A DNA stretch of 64,000 nucleotides from Toxonevra muliebris (GCA_963691655.1 OY829329.1:15514708-15578707), one strand, 5' to 3'. Counted from the stretch's first letter, positions 1 through 14,248 are shown. Numbers and translations: made by a program. The notes: a model not told the origin generated them from the letters alone.

Positions 1-1377
1 CCAGTCTAGGATCTACCTATTCAGGTAAAAGCCCAATATCTATGGAAGCTTCTACATACATACTTCAACATTTCTCTCATCTGCAGTGGTGTTGAAATCC
101 AAGCAAAAACATTCCTTTTAGATAAAGAAAACATTTTTATTTTTTATTTCTTTAAAAGTCCTAAGATCTCCTTTTACTCACTCTCCTCCCTTCCTCTTAA
201 TCTTTCATTTACAAAAACATGCTGTTATCAACTTAATTATATTTAGCACCTTACTTTGCTTAACTTAATACAGACACACACACGTTTTTAACTTTTTTCT
301 TTTATGATACCTGCCCAGCATACCAGTTTAAAGTTCTCTCCGTCTTTTTATATGGCGATGTCGGTCGGTCAGTGGCGGTATCGGTGGTTAGCTCAGAAAA
401 TAGAGCATTAAAAAAATATCACAAACATTATAAATTCCATTGCTGACATGGCGAGTTTTGCCGACATACTAATTAAATGCATACCCCCCATTTAACACAA
501 TAACCTTGAACCTTTTTTCCCATTCTTATAGAGCAAAGTAACTTTACTTAACTTAACTCTACTCCAATCTGCTTCACTCTACTTCACTCTATTTTATTTT
601 TATTTTTACTAGAGCTATGCCAGAAGAAGGTGTTTTCACTCTTTTATTCTTATTTTTTTTGTTTTTTTTTTTTTTGTTATTACTTTTTTTTTTTTTTGTT
701 TAGTTAGTAGGTAAGAGTTACATATTTATACGTATAGGTATAGTAAACTAAGCCCCAGTCATAAAAGCAGCCAGCTAGCTCAATCAAGATAAACATAGTA
801 TTCGCGCTCCTGGTACTACTAACCTTGTGCCTGATGTTTTTGTTGCTGCTTCTGCTGCTCCTCTCTCTGTGTTAAGGTTGATGTTCCTGCTGCTGATGTT
901 GATGATGATGCTCTTGCTGCCTGTTATTATTATTATTTTTTACTCATGCTCATATTTTTTTTTATAGTTTTTTTATTTTTTTTATTTTTATGCAGTTTTT
1001 ATCAAAAAAGAAACTTTTTTTTTATGCGTAAAAAAAGAATCATTTAGCTGCATTTATTTATTATTATGATACACTTGTGTTTTTCACATCGAAGTTGATG
1101 CGTTTTTTTCCCCCTTAGTCTCCTTTGTTTTAATACTGAAAATAAAAATATTTATGTATTTCTATATATTTTTACACTACAAATCATTTAAAAAAGGTCA
1201 CTCTGTCGTCCACACTGGTGGATTATGGAGGTAGTATAAATTTCTGCTTAAAGCATGGTCTGGTTTTTAATATATTTTTTTTCTCTTTTTTTTTGGGGTG
1301 AAAGTCGAATTGTCTTTTTCGTGAATTTTGCATGATTTTTTTGCGTGGATTACATGACAACAAAAGACTTTCTGACC
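1..1377. other. AT-rich noncoding DNA, probably osp intron
   Basis: No convincing coding region is seen on either strand. The stretch contains long T runs near 645-700 and 955-1020. A short GTTGCTGCT/GATGATG trinucleotide-rich patch lies at about 838-930. Because the osp reading frame is already open at 8818 without an initiator, this DNA is best read as part of a large osp intron, but that is inference. Confidence 0.5.
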
Positions 1378-3605
1378 CCTGATTTTATGATTTGGTTTTT
1401 AGTTTCATTTTTGGTTTGAGTTTTGGTTTGGATTTTGGACTGAGTTTTGATCAGAACTTCAATCTTAATTTTGTTCTAATTTTCGGTCTACTGTTGGTCA
1501 AAGTTTCGCTTCGAGTTTTAGTTTGAATTGCGGTTAGATCTTTGTCTAAATTTGTTTTAGATTTTTGCTTGTTTATGGACTGAATTTGGTCTGTGTCTTA
1601 GTTTGAATTTTACCGGAGTTAATTTGTTCTAAATTTGATTTTTGTTCTAAATTTTGTTTTAAGTTTTGCCTGAATTTTGCTTCGATTTTTGTTCTGTCAT
1701 TATTTGAAGGAAGGACGACTCGAAAGTCAGGCACTGCGACCTATAAGATCTATTGTACCAAAGCCCTAAGAAAGAAAGGAAGGGAGAAAGAAAGATTTTG
1801 GTTCTAAATTTTGTTTGAATTTTGATCTAAATTTTGGTCATTTTGATTTATTTTTGGTTTGAATTTTAGACGGATATTTGATCTGAATTTGGTTTGACTT
1901 TTGGTTTCATTTTTAGTCTAAATTTTGGTTTGCCCTTGTTCTGAATTATAATCTGGATTCTGGTCAAAATGTTAGTCTGAGTTTCGGTCCGAATTTGATA
2001 TTAGTTTGATTTTAGTTTTGTTTTTTTTTTTTTTGGTTTAAGTTCCGGTTTTGTATTTGACTGAATTTTGGAAAATTTTGCTTTAAATTGATGGTTACTT
2101 TTGGTCTGAATTTTTACCCAAGAAAGAAAGGAAGGGAGAAAAATTTTGTTTTAATTTTTATCTAAATTTTGGTCAAAGTTTTGTTTTGATTTTTAGTCTG
2201 AATTTCTGTCTGAGTTAGATTTTTGATTTATTTTTGGTTTGAATTTTAGACGGATATTTGATCTGAATTTGGTTTGACTTTTGGTCTCAGTTTTAGTCTA
2301 AATTTTGGTTTGCCCTTGTACTGAATTATAATCTGGATTCTGGTCAAAATGTTATTCTGAGTTTCGGTCCGAATTTAATTTAAGTTTGATTTTAGTTTTG
2401 GTTTTTCTTGGTTTAAGTTCCGGTTTTGTATTTGACTGAATTTTGGAAAATTTTGCTTTAAATTGATGGTATACTTTTGATCTGAATTTTTACCCAAGAT
2501 TTGTTCAGTTTCCGAACTGATTTTTGGTCCGTTTTTATCCGAATTTTATTCTCCTTTTTTTTCACTGAATTTCTACTCGATTTTTGATCTTCTTTTGATT
2601 AGAAATTTATTCTCTTTTTTGATTGAATTTTGAGCTTTTGGTTTGGTTTTAGTTTCCGTAGGTTTTAGTTTCGGTCGGTTTTAGTTTATCTGATTTTCGG
2701 TCTCAATTCCGGGAAGAATATAAACTGAATTTTTGGAACATTTTTGTCTGAATTTTATTTTAGTTTTGGTCTAAACTTTATATGAGTTTAACTTTTCTTT
2801 TTTGTTTGAGTTTTACTCTCACTTTTGGTCTGTATTTCTGTCTGAGTTTTGACATTCTTTGTGTTAAAATTTTGATTTGTTTTCGAATTGGATTCCGGGC
2901 AAATATTTCGTCTAAAATAGATTTGAATTTTGGTCTGAGTTTTAGTCAGAGTTTTGGTTTGCCTTTGGTCTAAATTTTAGTCTAAGTTTTGGTATAAATC
3001 GTAATCTGAGTTAAAGTTTGTATTTAGTCTGCCTTTAGTTTAAATTCCGGTTTGATTTTTAGTCTGAATTCTGGTCAGAATATGGACCGAATTTTGGAAA
3101 ATTTTGCTTTGTCTTTGCTTTTAGCCTGATTATTGGTCTGAACTTTTGCCCGAATTTTATGCTGTTTTTAGTCGAAATTTTATCTGAATTTTGCTTTCCT
3201 TTTTCTTTACATTTTTATTCTAAATTTTGATCTGAATTTCTGTTTCATTTTTTATTTTTATTGTACAGAATTTTCATCCGTTTTTGGTTTAAATTTCGGT
3301 CGGATATTTTAAGTGATTTTGGTTTGAATTTTAGTTTAATCTATGAAATAACTTTGAATTTTAGTCTGAATTCGGTCTTCTTTTGATCTTAGTTTTAGTT
3401 TCATTTTGTCTTGAACTCCGGTCTAAATTTCTTCAAATTTTTTGTCGGATTTTTCTCTAGATTTGGTCCGAACTTTATGTTCGCTTTTAATCTGAAGTTT
3501 TGTCTGAGTTATGCTCTATTTTAAGCCTGATTTTTTGTCTAGTTTTTGATTTGCATTTTAATTCCTTTAGATCAGAGATTTGCTCTAATTTTGATCTGTT
3601 TTTTG
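1378..3605. repeat. Degenerate TTTTGGTCTGAATTTT-type tandem repeat
   Basis: About 2.2 kb is built from loosely conserved 14-20 bp units of the form TTTTGGTCTGAATTTT, with many substitutions. Inside it a longer block is duplicated in tandem: 1769-2120 matches 2121-2497, including shared rare words such as TTTTAGACGGATATTTGATC and the AAGAAAGAAAGGAAGGGAG tract. Apparent short open frames here are composition artefacts. The same word family forms the arms of the inverted-repeat element at 50313-54058. Confidence 0.8.
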
Positions 3606-5140
3606 GAATACGAAAGGTGGAAACTTAAAGTTTTTCGGTCCTCAAAATGCTTTTTTTAGATTCATGAGCAACAAAGTGCTCGAAATGATCATGGGAAACG
3701 CGTTTCTTTAGGATCCTCTACTGATCCCAACATCCATGAATTACATAACGAATTAACGAAAGTTTTTAAAACATCGGATGTTCAGGATTCGGAAACAATA
3801 ATTTTGAAGTTTGGTGAATTTTTTTTTTTTTTCGATAGTTCCTTTAGTCTCTCAAGTCGTTCACTCACTAACAGGTCGCACAACAATTTCTGGGATGGAA
3901 GTTACAAAAGACTTCATAACATCGATTTTTCATAAAAACGATTTCTTTCAACTAAGTCTCATATAAAATCGAATCTCAAAAATTCCAATAGTTCCTTTTC
4001 ATATGAACCAGAGTGTATTTAGAAAGACAGTATATTAAGTCAGTATATTAAAATCAACAAAATCATAAAAACAAAACTGATCCCTAGTCAGTAGAAAAAT
4101 AAGAATTAAAAGAAACTGAAGAGAATAAAAAGCGAACGCTTCTTTTTTTATCAGAATCATAATAAAGTAGAGAGTTGAAGCGAGTCGATTGGCAAAGTGT
4201 GGTACGCTGAATAAAACTGAATGTAAAATTGTGCGTTAAAACAAAAAAGCGAAATTTTTTTCATTCTTATTTTGTATTCTTACAGTTTTTGCCCTTTTAA
4301 ACAGACTCAACCAACTCAACTACTTTTGTATGTAAAAGTAGCTAAGTAGAAGAAAAACGAAGAAAATATTATAATCATATTTTTATGAGGAAGCAATGCC
4401 ATGAATTTTATTGGGCAAAAACAAAAATCTCAGTTTTTATATATATTTATTTTTTTCTTCCCAGATTTTTATGTATTTTTTGTAGTTTCAAGTTCCTAGA
4501 ATTGAGAGCTTGAGAGCTTATTGTTAGTTATCGAACTGAACTATTCATGTTTTTGTTTAGTGTCAGCGATGGAGTGCGTTATCGTTAATCGTTCAAGTGA
4601 TGATGGTGATGAGCTGGTGGTGGTGTCTGGTGTGCTGCTATCGACTCATCCCAATCCTGGCACTTATTTGTATATTTTTTTTTTTACTATTATTATTATT
4701 ATAGATTTAATTTGGCGCATTCCTTTTATGAAATTTATATTAGTAGAGATGTTGCGAAAGATTGATTTAATGGAAGATAGCATTTAACAAACTTCTACTA
4801 GTAGTGTCTCATTAAAAAAATAATAAAATGCGCTGAGTTCTTAAAGCAAAGTAGACATTGGTTGAAAAATTCATCGATATCTATTTCATGATGCTCACAA
4901 GGCTTCAAATATTTCAGCTTTGTTATTGCATTGCATAATCTGTGTATTCTATTTGGAAACTTATCTCCATCTTCCCATAGTCTAATTGAAGTTTTCAATA
5001 TCATGTAAAAAACTTAACCGATATTCTATGAATTTGGTACCCGAGTCGACAGCATTCTAGAATACCCTGAAATAATGCTTGGATTGCGAAAAATAAATCC
5101 ATGTTTCATTTTCTTTGTTTCCAAAGGACCTCACTGAACT
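3606..5140. other. Noncoding, nothing recognised
   Basis: AT-rich unique-looking sequence with short open frames only, none with recognisable protein similarity or splice context. Probably osp intron. Confidence 0.4.
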
Positions 5141-5171
5141 CGCAGCGGTGGGAAATTTTATTTTTTAAGAG

Positions 5172-6060
5172 CTTTTCTATTGATATTATGCTACCCATCA
5201 GATTTGTATACCTCAACTCAGAAGTTGTCGACCAGAGCTATGCTCTTTCTGATCTACTTTTTTCTGAACTCCTTCCTAATCCTCCCCCCCTTCCCCCCTC
5301 TCCTTCGAAGTACGATTACTCATATACCACGAATTGGTTTTGCATGCATGGTCTTGCCCTAAACGGAGGCAAAAACACACCTTTTCCTTTCTATATTTAA
5401 TATCTCTGTACCGAATGGTTCAAAATTTATTACCTTCTCCCATATTTTTTGGGAAAAATTCCACATTCTCAGCTCGGAACTGATTGGATTTTATAAGTAC
5501 TTCCACATTAATTAAAACAAGACTCGAGGCTTTTGAAGTTGTATTACCCATTGGAGTGATTTACCTCAACTCAAGAGGCTTTCATCCTAGACTTTGCTTT
5601 CTAAGTTTCATTCTCCCTTTCTAAGCACGCCCTTCCTTCGAATTATGCCTTTTTCTTACCCCTCTGAGGGACTCTGCTACAAAAGCCACGACCACAGTGG
5701 GCACAAAGAAGCAAATTTTCTTCTCTTCATTTAATATTACTGTACCCAGTGTTGAAAAATTTGGCCGAACACCTCCATGGACCTGTTGTACCATAATAGT
5801 ACCCATTGTTGCTAATTTATCAATTTTCTAAAGCTGACTACTTTAAAGTTTTTTGATTTTCCTATTCCCTAGCGCAATCTCAGCTTAAAATTGATAGTGG
5901 ATTTAAAGTAGAACTTTAAACTTTTGATGCTGTATTTCCCATTACTTCATCTCAGAGGCTTTATTCTTTCTGTAGTTTTTCTCTCTTTCTGAGCTAAAAA
6001 ACGATTTGACGGATGATGATCATTCACAAGTTTTATCGGTGGAGGGTAAAAAAAAATCTG
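5172..6060. repeat. Three degenerate tandem copies of a ~370-bp unit
   Basis: Three copies start near 5182, 5539 and 5927. Each begins with a version of ATTACCCATT...CCTCAACTCA..GAGGCTTT and continues to a conserved block around CTTTAATAT..CTGTACCC. The spacing is about 357 and 388 bp, and divergence is high. A weaker relative of the second half is visible near 6430-6470. No coding function is apparent. Confidence 0.5.
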
Positions 6061-8817
6061 AACACCTCATCCTCTATGCCAGCTAATAATTTAGAAGGTA
6101 GAAGAATCATAAATTATTGATCTACAATAGAATGAAATGTCCGGGAATAGACTAAAAATAGAAGTTGCATCCGTAGAATCGGCTATAACACTTGACCGCT
6201 TAAAGGAGGTATGACTGGAAGTACTCAAGGCGTAATACTAGAAAAAGAAGAGAGAAGCACAGGTCGAGGTAAAATTAAAATAACCTTTTAAATATTACAT
6301 TAAATTACATTAGTCCTTGGAATTGCTCCAATTCTTTTTGCCGCCCAGCCTTGTTTTAAAGTTCTTAGACTAAATTATACCTAGTTTGAGTTGGACCCCA
6401 GAAACCTGAACCTTCATGGTGCAAAATCGATTTCTCTTTAATATAGGCATCTTTGTACCCTTCTTCGTCATTCGCTTTAACACCTTCATTCCTACGAAAC
6501 AGAAGATGATTAAAAATCGATCCCTGCAGGGAGTGTTGTATTTCTAAACCGACAGTTTAAAACTGAATAGAAAAGAATGGGTAGATGGCGTTGTATTCTC
6601 TGAAAAATTAGGGATATGCTTATCTTATCTGCGTGATCACTGTAATGCCTTTTAATCCCAGGTAATGATTATAAAAGAAGAGCGAAATAGCTGAAATGTA
6701 ATATAGTATAAGGCGATGATATTGTAACGAAGTAAAATTTATAGCTGGGTTATGCTCAGCGATTTCCAGGGTCGTTACAAAAAATGTAGTCGTTTTGTCT
6801 CTTGTTGAAACTTTATTTTAGAATTTATTTTTATAAAAAAAATTATAATGATGGTGACCGCCGCTGTTGGATATGGTGAGGATATCCGCCGTTGGATATG
6901 CTGAGGATGGTCGCCACTGAAATTATCGTCGATGATGGTCGCTGCTGTAAATGCCGATGATAGTAGAATTTGCCGATGATGGCCGCTGTAGTTTTTCCGT
7001 GGTAACTGTGAATTCTACAGCGCTGAAGTCGACCGTTCGAGCAACCTCGGGGATTCAAGCGACGTGAACGAAGGTGTAAGGGAACCCGTCTGAGATCCCA
7101 ATCCTCGTTCACTAGTCTCTCCCCAGTAGGAAGACAATTACCAGGAGCTAACATCTGCTATAGTGCCATGAATATGTGACCCTGATACTTAGTGGAGCTA
7201 CATACGACAGTGGACAAGTGGTAAAAACCAGAAATGCCACCTGTCTACAGTACCTTCAATGTCGTTACAGTATTATCCTGCTTAATATTTTCCACCGAAC
7301 TTTTCTGAATTTTCGGTTCCGAAATTGTCCAAATTTCGTAGTGACTGAAGTCAATTGCTGGTTCATGTATTCACTGCCGACAATGTATCACACTTAAAAG
7401 TTCACCGCACAAAGAAGGAAGAATGGGAATTTGCGCTGTCTTTCAGATTATTCTGTAAAATAACGGTTGTTTTACATCATGCCATCGTTGTTGTTGCTGT
7501 TTATGCAATGATAATATTACGTCATCGTTGTTGCTGTTACTTATACTTTTGGATACTTTCCAGGGTCGTTTTTGTATGACTTGACATCAAGGCGTTTTGT
7601 TGTGGCGAAATTTTGGGGTAATCAATTTCATCTTCACAATGTATTCTAACTCGATGAATCCAGTGCTTTTTAAGCCAATCATTGATCAACCTTCAAAACT
7701 TGATTAAAATATCTGTTTCGACCGATTGTCACATAGCTACTGAAGCTCAAAACTCGTGACATAATATTCTCTAAATTAGTTAACCAATATAAGGAATTAC
7801 TCGCCATCTGGGTTCCATATCAGTTGAGATGAAAGAATAGACCGATACTTCTATAATGACGTATCTTGCTTAGGGTCAGTTGGTCACCTAATTAAAGGAG
7901 TAACCTAAAAGAGACGGAATGAGCACCCAAGTGAGTTCAGAACCGAGCATATCTAGGACTAAGTGTGCCCTATTAGTCAACCTTTGTAGGTTGGTTTAGT
8001 AGCCTAAACGAAACAGCGCTTTATACCAGTACTTCCCTTCCAGATTCTTCCGATTACTTCCTGAGACATAATCTCAAAAACCATATAGATTTCGAACGGC
8101 TTCTCGGTGCACTGTAGCACAGATTTTGCTATAATTTTGTCCGAGTTATGGTTCTAGGTCTGATAAAACCATAGGTGCATTGTTTGCGTTATAACTAGAG
8201 CTGGAACGGAAGGTTTAGCGAATGATAACTTTCCCTCAACGTTCTCACTTATTGTAAGTCGTTATGAAATCATTGCTGCTGCACAGTAATCTGCATTAGA
8301 TTCCATATGGATATTAAGCAATGTGGTTGGCTACACAATCATTAGTTACATAAATATTGAAATATTGACGCTGACGCATCACAATCAAAGAATGTTGCAC
8401 CAGTAGCTTGTCATTATTTGGCACTGCATGTCACTACTTGGCACTATGTGCATTCATTTTAATCATAAATATTAGAAAACAACAAAATTTCTCACTATAG
8501 TTGAATCCAGTACTCTGCGGTTAATTGACCCGCACTAAATTGCGTGATTGATCCCTGCTTAACACTGCGTCGATGAAAATGTTCAATTTCTAACTAAATC
8601 CACCGAGGAATATAAAAACCCGGGGAATTTAAATTTGCTTTGCACTAGAAACCGCAAAATTCCTGGTGCAGTTAAACGGAACACGCAATTAATCGGAGAT
8701 CAATTAACCGGAGATTACTATATTTAGATATCGTTGATCATGAAATTTGATTTTGCCTGACAATCTTATCCTAAAAAAAATCATTATATGTTCTCCATTT
8801 TTTCCGATTAATTTCAG
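6061..8817. other. Probable osp intron upstream of the large exon
   Basis: No gene is recognised. A patch at about 6845-6990 is rich in GATGATGGTCGC/CGCCGCTG words. The 3' end carries a good splice acceptor: a pyrimidine-rich stretch ending in ATTTCAG at 8811-8817, directly before the open osp exon. Confidence 0.5.
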
Positions 8818-11800
8818 TTTCTCCCCCCTGCCTACTCATCGAAGATATACGTCGCGATGAGAAAACCATCAAAGATATTGCAAATACAATAACGAACCTA
8901 AGTCAACAACATCAAAAACAACATCGCTGGTCAACCTCAACTGCTGTCAATAATGCACTCAATAGTCATCATCATCATCAACGTAGTAATCATCATGTTC
9001 ATCAACAAACAGGAGATAAAAATTCGCGTGATGAAACTGATTTTCATCATCGATCATCAACTCAACTGCAGCAACAACAACTAAAATTAACGCAACAGCA
9101 AAAATCAACTCAACAACAAACGACAATTGTCAATTTGAGACCAAAGTCATTACCATTGGCATCAAATTCAACGCCTGCCATTGTTTCAGCCATAGTTAAG
9201 AAGATACCACCAGTTTTGGTATCATCAGCGAATACAGCAAATACTTCTACTGCAACGACTAATTTAAATTGCGGTGGAGGATCAGCGGGTGATAGCAACA
9301 ACAACAACAACAACAGCAGCAGCAATATGTGCAAATCTAGTCCACGCTTACAATTACAATTGAAACATTTACAACAGAAACATCAAAGCAATCAGAATCG
9401 GCAACAGAAACACTTACAGCAACAACAACAACAACAGCAGCAACAACAAGCACATGAACGAGGCGATCCAGATGGTGGTTGCAATTTAGATGATCTCTCT
9501 AGCAACTATTTAGCCAAGACAGCTGAGTTGCGTGTAAATCCAACAGCACAACAAAAACTACCATCTACAACAACAGCAACAACTACACCATTGCTGCTGC
9601 CACCGCCGCCACCACCTGCCGTCGTCACCGTCGTTTCCGCCACCGATGAATTGCTCAATTCGAAAAAAGGCTGGCTAATGAAACAAGATAATCGCACAGG
9701 CGATTGGACGAAACATTGGTTTTCGTTAAGTGGTGCAGCATTATTCTACTATCGTGATCCTGTCTCCGAAGAACGTGGCGTGCTCGATGGCGTACTCGAT
9801 GTAAATAGTATTACGAACGTTGCTGAGGTGAGCGCAAACAAAAGTTATGCATTTCAATTGACCACGTGGGATAAGCGGCGTCTAACACTTGCAGCGCTCT
9901 CGCCAAGCTCACGCAATAATTGGATTGCAATTCTAAGAAATGTTGCAGGCTTGCAACAGCAGCAGCAGCAGCAACAACAGCAGGCAACGACGACGACACA
10001 GTCGCAACAACAGCAGCAAAAAATACAAACAAACAATAGCAATTCTTCGCTGGCCAACAACAAAATTGCTAATAACAGCAACAGCACAGAAGCTAAAGTC
10101 TCTTCGTCTTCCAGCTCCTCCGAATTAATAATCAAGGATAACACAAGCGATGATATTAAAAGTGAAATTGAAAAGGACTTCATAAAAGCGCAAAGAAATC
10201 ATGATTTCCTCTTACAAAATAATAATAACAATAGCAGCAGCAATCAGAATATTAAATCAGAGAGTAAGAAAACGTTAGCCGAGCTTGCTAATCCGCAAGT
10301 GATTATCACTAACAGCTCGAACAACAACGCGAACGCCAGCAACAGTAACAGTAAAACCATAATTAGTCCAATGACACCTTCTACACCAAAGACTACACAC
10401 TTTTCCTCAGATGAAGAGTATCGGACCGCATCCGAGGGGGGACGACGTGACAGCATTGACTGGGGTTCACCATTATCTCCATCACCACCCATACCCCTAT
10501 CAATATTGCGTACCAAAGATCGCATGGGTTCACGTATCGCGAACTATCCGCATTTGCATAAGCGTAGCCGCTCTTCACCGCCTAGCTCAAGGCGTAGCAC
10601 TGTGGATAGCGTCGGTTCAGATGAGATGCCCATAATACACCCGGTACAAGAAGAGCTCAATATCGATAAAGAACTACAATTTCGTTTGAATGTCGCCGAG
10701 AAAGAACGCAACATTTTACGTGATGAAGCCAAAGAACGTGAGGCACGCATGTCGGAGCTGTTACGCACACTTGAACGCACCGAACAAGAGCTCAACTCGC
10801 GCATACAGGAGATGGAGGAAGTGCGTGACAATTTAACAACACAACTTGAGGATGCTAAACGTAATGCCGAAGAGATTATCGATCGCCTAACGGACGAGCT
10901 GGAGGAGAGCCACAAAAAAATCAAAGATCTTGAAGATCGGCTGGCGCGTGGTATCGATGAGAATGAGACGTTGTATAAACGTTTGCGTGAACTGGAAAGC
11001 TGCAGTCCTTCCAGTTTCACCAGCAGCAACTTGAATCGCAGCAAACTAAAACGCATGGATTCACTGAGTGATCTCACACAAATCAGCGACATCGATCCGT
11101 ATTGCCTGGAGCGCGATTCACTCGCTGAAGAATACAACGAGTTGCGTTCACGTTTTGAAAAAGCAGTTAATGAAATCAAAGCAATGAAACGTGAACTTAA
11201 AGAATCACAAAATCAATTTGACTCTCTGGAAATCTCATATGCTTCACTTAAACAAGATCTCGAACGGAGAGAAATCGAAGATCGCTCACAATTGCAAATG
11301 ATGGCAGCGCGCATACAAGATCTTACACTTAAATACAGCAGTTCAGAACGGCAAGTGCGCCTTCTAAAGCAAAAGCTAGCCAAATCTGAACGCCGACGTT
11401 CTCTATCGCTTAAAGGCAAAGAACAGCTAACAATATCCAAAGAGCTTGAGGTGAAAGTTTTCGAATTGGAAGCGAAAATCGATGAAATCGAGAAGTCTAC
11501 ATGCGAAACTAAAACCGGCAGTATTTCAGTTAGCTTAGAAAGCACCAATACGAAGCCTACGAGTTCGATGAAAAAGTCTTCACGTCGCCGTTCATTGGAG
11601 AGTTCTGCTTGCGCTGACTCCTTGCAGTTTATGGTGCGTGTAAATGATTTGGAAAAACGTTTCGATGGTATTACCGCAGGCACCGGTTGCTCTTCTCTCT
11701 CTTCTTGCTCGACACCAACGCCTTCGGCGGGTACTCCCTCAGTTGATAACTCATCGGCACGTAGTTCTATAATTATTGGCGGAAACGCAAAAATGTCGGA

Positions 11801-14045
11801 GCATTTGATTGAACGTTTACGATGTCTCGAGGGCGTGCTTATCGCTAGCAAAGATCGTCTCGAGCAGAGTTTGCAGCAACTACAAAACCTACGCTCATCA
11901 CGTACACGCCGTTCAGTGTCGCCGATTACAGATCGCAAAGATTCGTATCGTTTTGTTGAACGTTGCCTGGGTGAGGTGGTGAAATTAATACGCGAATCAT
12001 GTGAGACATGCGTTATAAGTGGCAGCACTGCATATAACGCACCGAATGTTATGCTCTTACCCGAATCGAGTCCAGTCAAAATAGCGCTGACACAGCTAGA
12101 AGCTCAGTTGCGCAACAAATTAGCCGAACTGTTGAAACAACGGCGCATGCTGCGTGAACGCAATGAGTTGACAAAACGTAAAGATCTTGAGTTGTTGGCG
12201 GAACGTGTCGCCTTCGAAAGTGTTTGTTTTGGTAAGTTACGTGATTCGGTGGCACGTGCTGAGCATCCCGAATTATTTGGAGAGCGACAGACACGCGCTG
12301 AGGTTGCTGAGACATCGCATTTAATGACAATGTTGAAGGCAAAGCTCAGTGGTAAGTGTACCATCAAACCAAGCGGAAGTCTGGATGTACTCGCGGGCGT
12401 TTTAGCGCGCCGGTTGATGCTCTCCACATATCGCAGCAAAGATACGCAAGGTGCGCGCACAGGCATGGAACCGGTAGATCAAAATATTTTAGATGATCTC
12501 TTGCGGCAGCAAAACGAAATTAATTTAATTGCGAAACGTTACAAAAATAATGCAATGGAAAATTTAGCAACAGGATTAGCTGCAGAAACTTTGAGTTATA
12601 TTTCTGCGAACGATTTAGTTCAAGGGGCGGTACAAGAAGCGTGGCGACAGGCTCAAGAAACCGTAAATGCGGAGTTGGTGCAATCAGAAATCGCGCACAT
12701 TATGATGCGTAATGCTGAACGATTTGAAAATTCAATAACGCCATCATTTGGTTACACACTTACCGAAGAAGAGCGTCTATCCTTTGAGAAATTCGCAGAT
12801 GCAGTGCATGATGCGTTGCGCAAGGAAATGGAGCTAGCGGTAACGCAGCTCACGCACTGTTACGAGGAAGCGATGCAGAAAATGAAGCGTGGCCAGTGGC
12901 GTCTGCACTTAGAGCAAGAGCGAAAAGCTTCGGAAGGGCGTCAGCTACTATCCGAATTTGCAGACATTATTGCGCATAAAGCATTGGTGGATGCACGTAT
13001 TGCGGTCTTGCGTGGTGAATATGTAACAACGGCAGCTAGCCAACAATGTGAAAGTACTAAAATTGGTATTACCACACTACAAAAGTATGAAAATCTCTTC
13101 GAAGAGCTATCTAACGATTTGCAGCTTAACAATCCAGATGACATACTCGCCGAAGCTGATTTTGAGTTTATGTATAAGCAGCACACCATTGATTTTCTCA
13201 ACGATCGTCAAGTGTTATCCGACATCACCACCTTCCTTGGTCAACTGGAGGATTCGCTGATTGCGCTGCAATGCGAAGCGGTCTCCACAACAAGTATTTC
13301 ACGTTCAGCCATCTCCATCGAGAGTCTACAAGACGTGTGTCATAAATGTTGCGATCTGCGGCAGCGCGCCGATCAATTGCTACAAGAAGTACATCGAAAA
13401 CTGAATACACCTTGCCAGCATTGTTTGCAAGTGCGCGAGAAACTATGCAGTCTGCAGCAGCAACATGAAAGCGAAATTTTACGCTTGCAACAGTCGAACG
13501 CCAAAGATATAAACGGTTTAATGCAACAGGTTGAAAATCAACGAAATGCGCTGAAAAGCCTCGAAGCTGAGAAGAATGCAATCAATAGCGATTTGCATAA
13601 GAGCGAAGAGCTAATCGAAGAACGTGAACGTGAATTAGTTGTTATTAGCAACAAGTTAAGAGCCAAAGAGGAGGAGTTAATGACCAAGCAAAGTGATCAA
13701 CTGGAATTGCTGCAACGACTCGACGAGCAGGAAGAAAAAATGCATGCGATGCGCATGGAGAATGATGCATTGGCCGGAAAATGTGCACGTCAAGATGAAG
13801 AGTATGCGGTGCTGCTGCAGGAACGTGATTATCTGCAAGCCGAACTGAACAAAGAGAAGGAAAGAAGTCGTCGCTTTGAAAAACGTTTAGAAATGTTAGA
13901 GTTAGAGCATAGCAAACAGGTGGAATGCCTGCAAGAAGCATATCGCGATCAATTACTCTCACACTGTGCTGCTGATTTTACAAACGTAGATGCCGATGAA
14001 GAAAGCTTCAGACAACGCTATCAAGCTGAGATTGAACAATTGAGG
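8818..14045 (+). CDS. osp: outspread (osp), large internal exon with PH domain and coiled coils
   Basis: Osp is the fly relative of vertebrate M-RIP, an actin- and myosin-phosphatase-associated PH/coiled-coil adaptor; that role is from family knowledge. The frame is open from 8820 to the donor at 14046 (1742 codons). The exon starts after an ATTTCAG acceptor with two bases completing an upstream codon. The TTG at 9135 is internal, not a start. In order it encodes His/Gln-rich sequence (8930-9120), a poly-Gln run (9418-9450), a poly-Pro run (about 9597-9620) and a PH domain at 9663-9950. The PH domain begins KKGWLMKQ, has KHWFSLSG and ends with the invariant Trp in [10 protein letters not shown] second Gln run (9955-9985) and Ser/Asn-rich linkers follow, then heptad-rich coiled coils from about 10650 to the exon end. 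A second, N-terminal PH domain known in the family is not in this window. Confidence 0.88.
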
Positions 14046-14113
14046 GTATGTGTATTGTATAGACAGGGATTGTATGTAAACAGTTGAATAGCTAAGAATT
14101 TGTGTATTTACAG

Positions 14114-14248
14114 ACGCTTTGCGAGAAGGGTCTCTCAGCAATGGAATCATCTCATCGTCGCATTGTAGGCGATTTAGAAGAAAAGCATAAGAGTGAAATC
14201 GAACGTTTACTGGTTGAGAAGGAGACTGCATTAGCAGAAGAAACACAG
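14114..14248 (+). CDS. osp: outspread (osp) exon, coiled coil
   Basis: This 45-codon exon lies between an ATTTACAG acceptor and a CAG/GTAGAA donor and joins the preceding exon in phase 0. It encodes a charged coiled-coil segment ([16 protein letters not shown], then [17 protein letters not shown]). This matches the C-terminal coiled-coil region conserved in the outspread/M-RIP family. The intron before it is only 68 bp, a typical small fly intron. Confidence 0.85.

Noticed and set aside
9135..9137. Start codon for the large osp frame
   Set aside because: The triplet is TTG, the frame is open upstream to a splice acceptor at 8817, and peptide composition continues unchanged, so this is internal.
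10544..12466. Long antisense open frames over the osp exon
   Set aside because: They are Ser/Arg/Leu-rich complements of a coiled-coil coding strand with no homology; shadows of osp.
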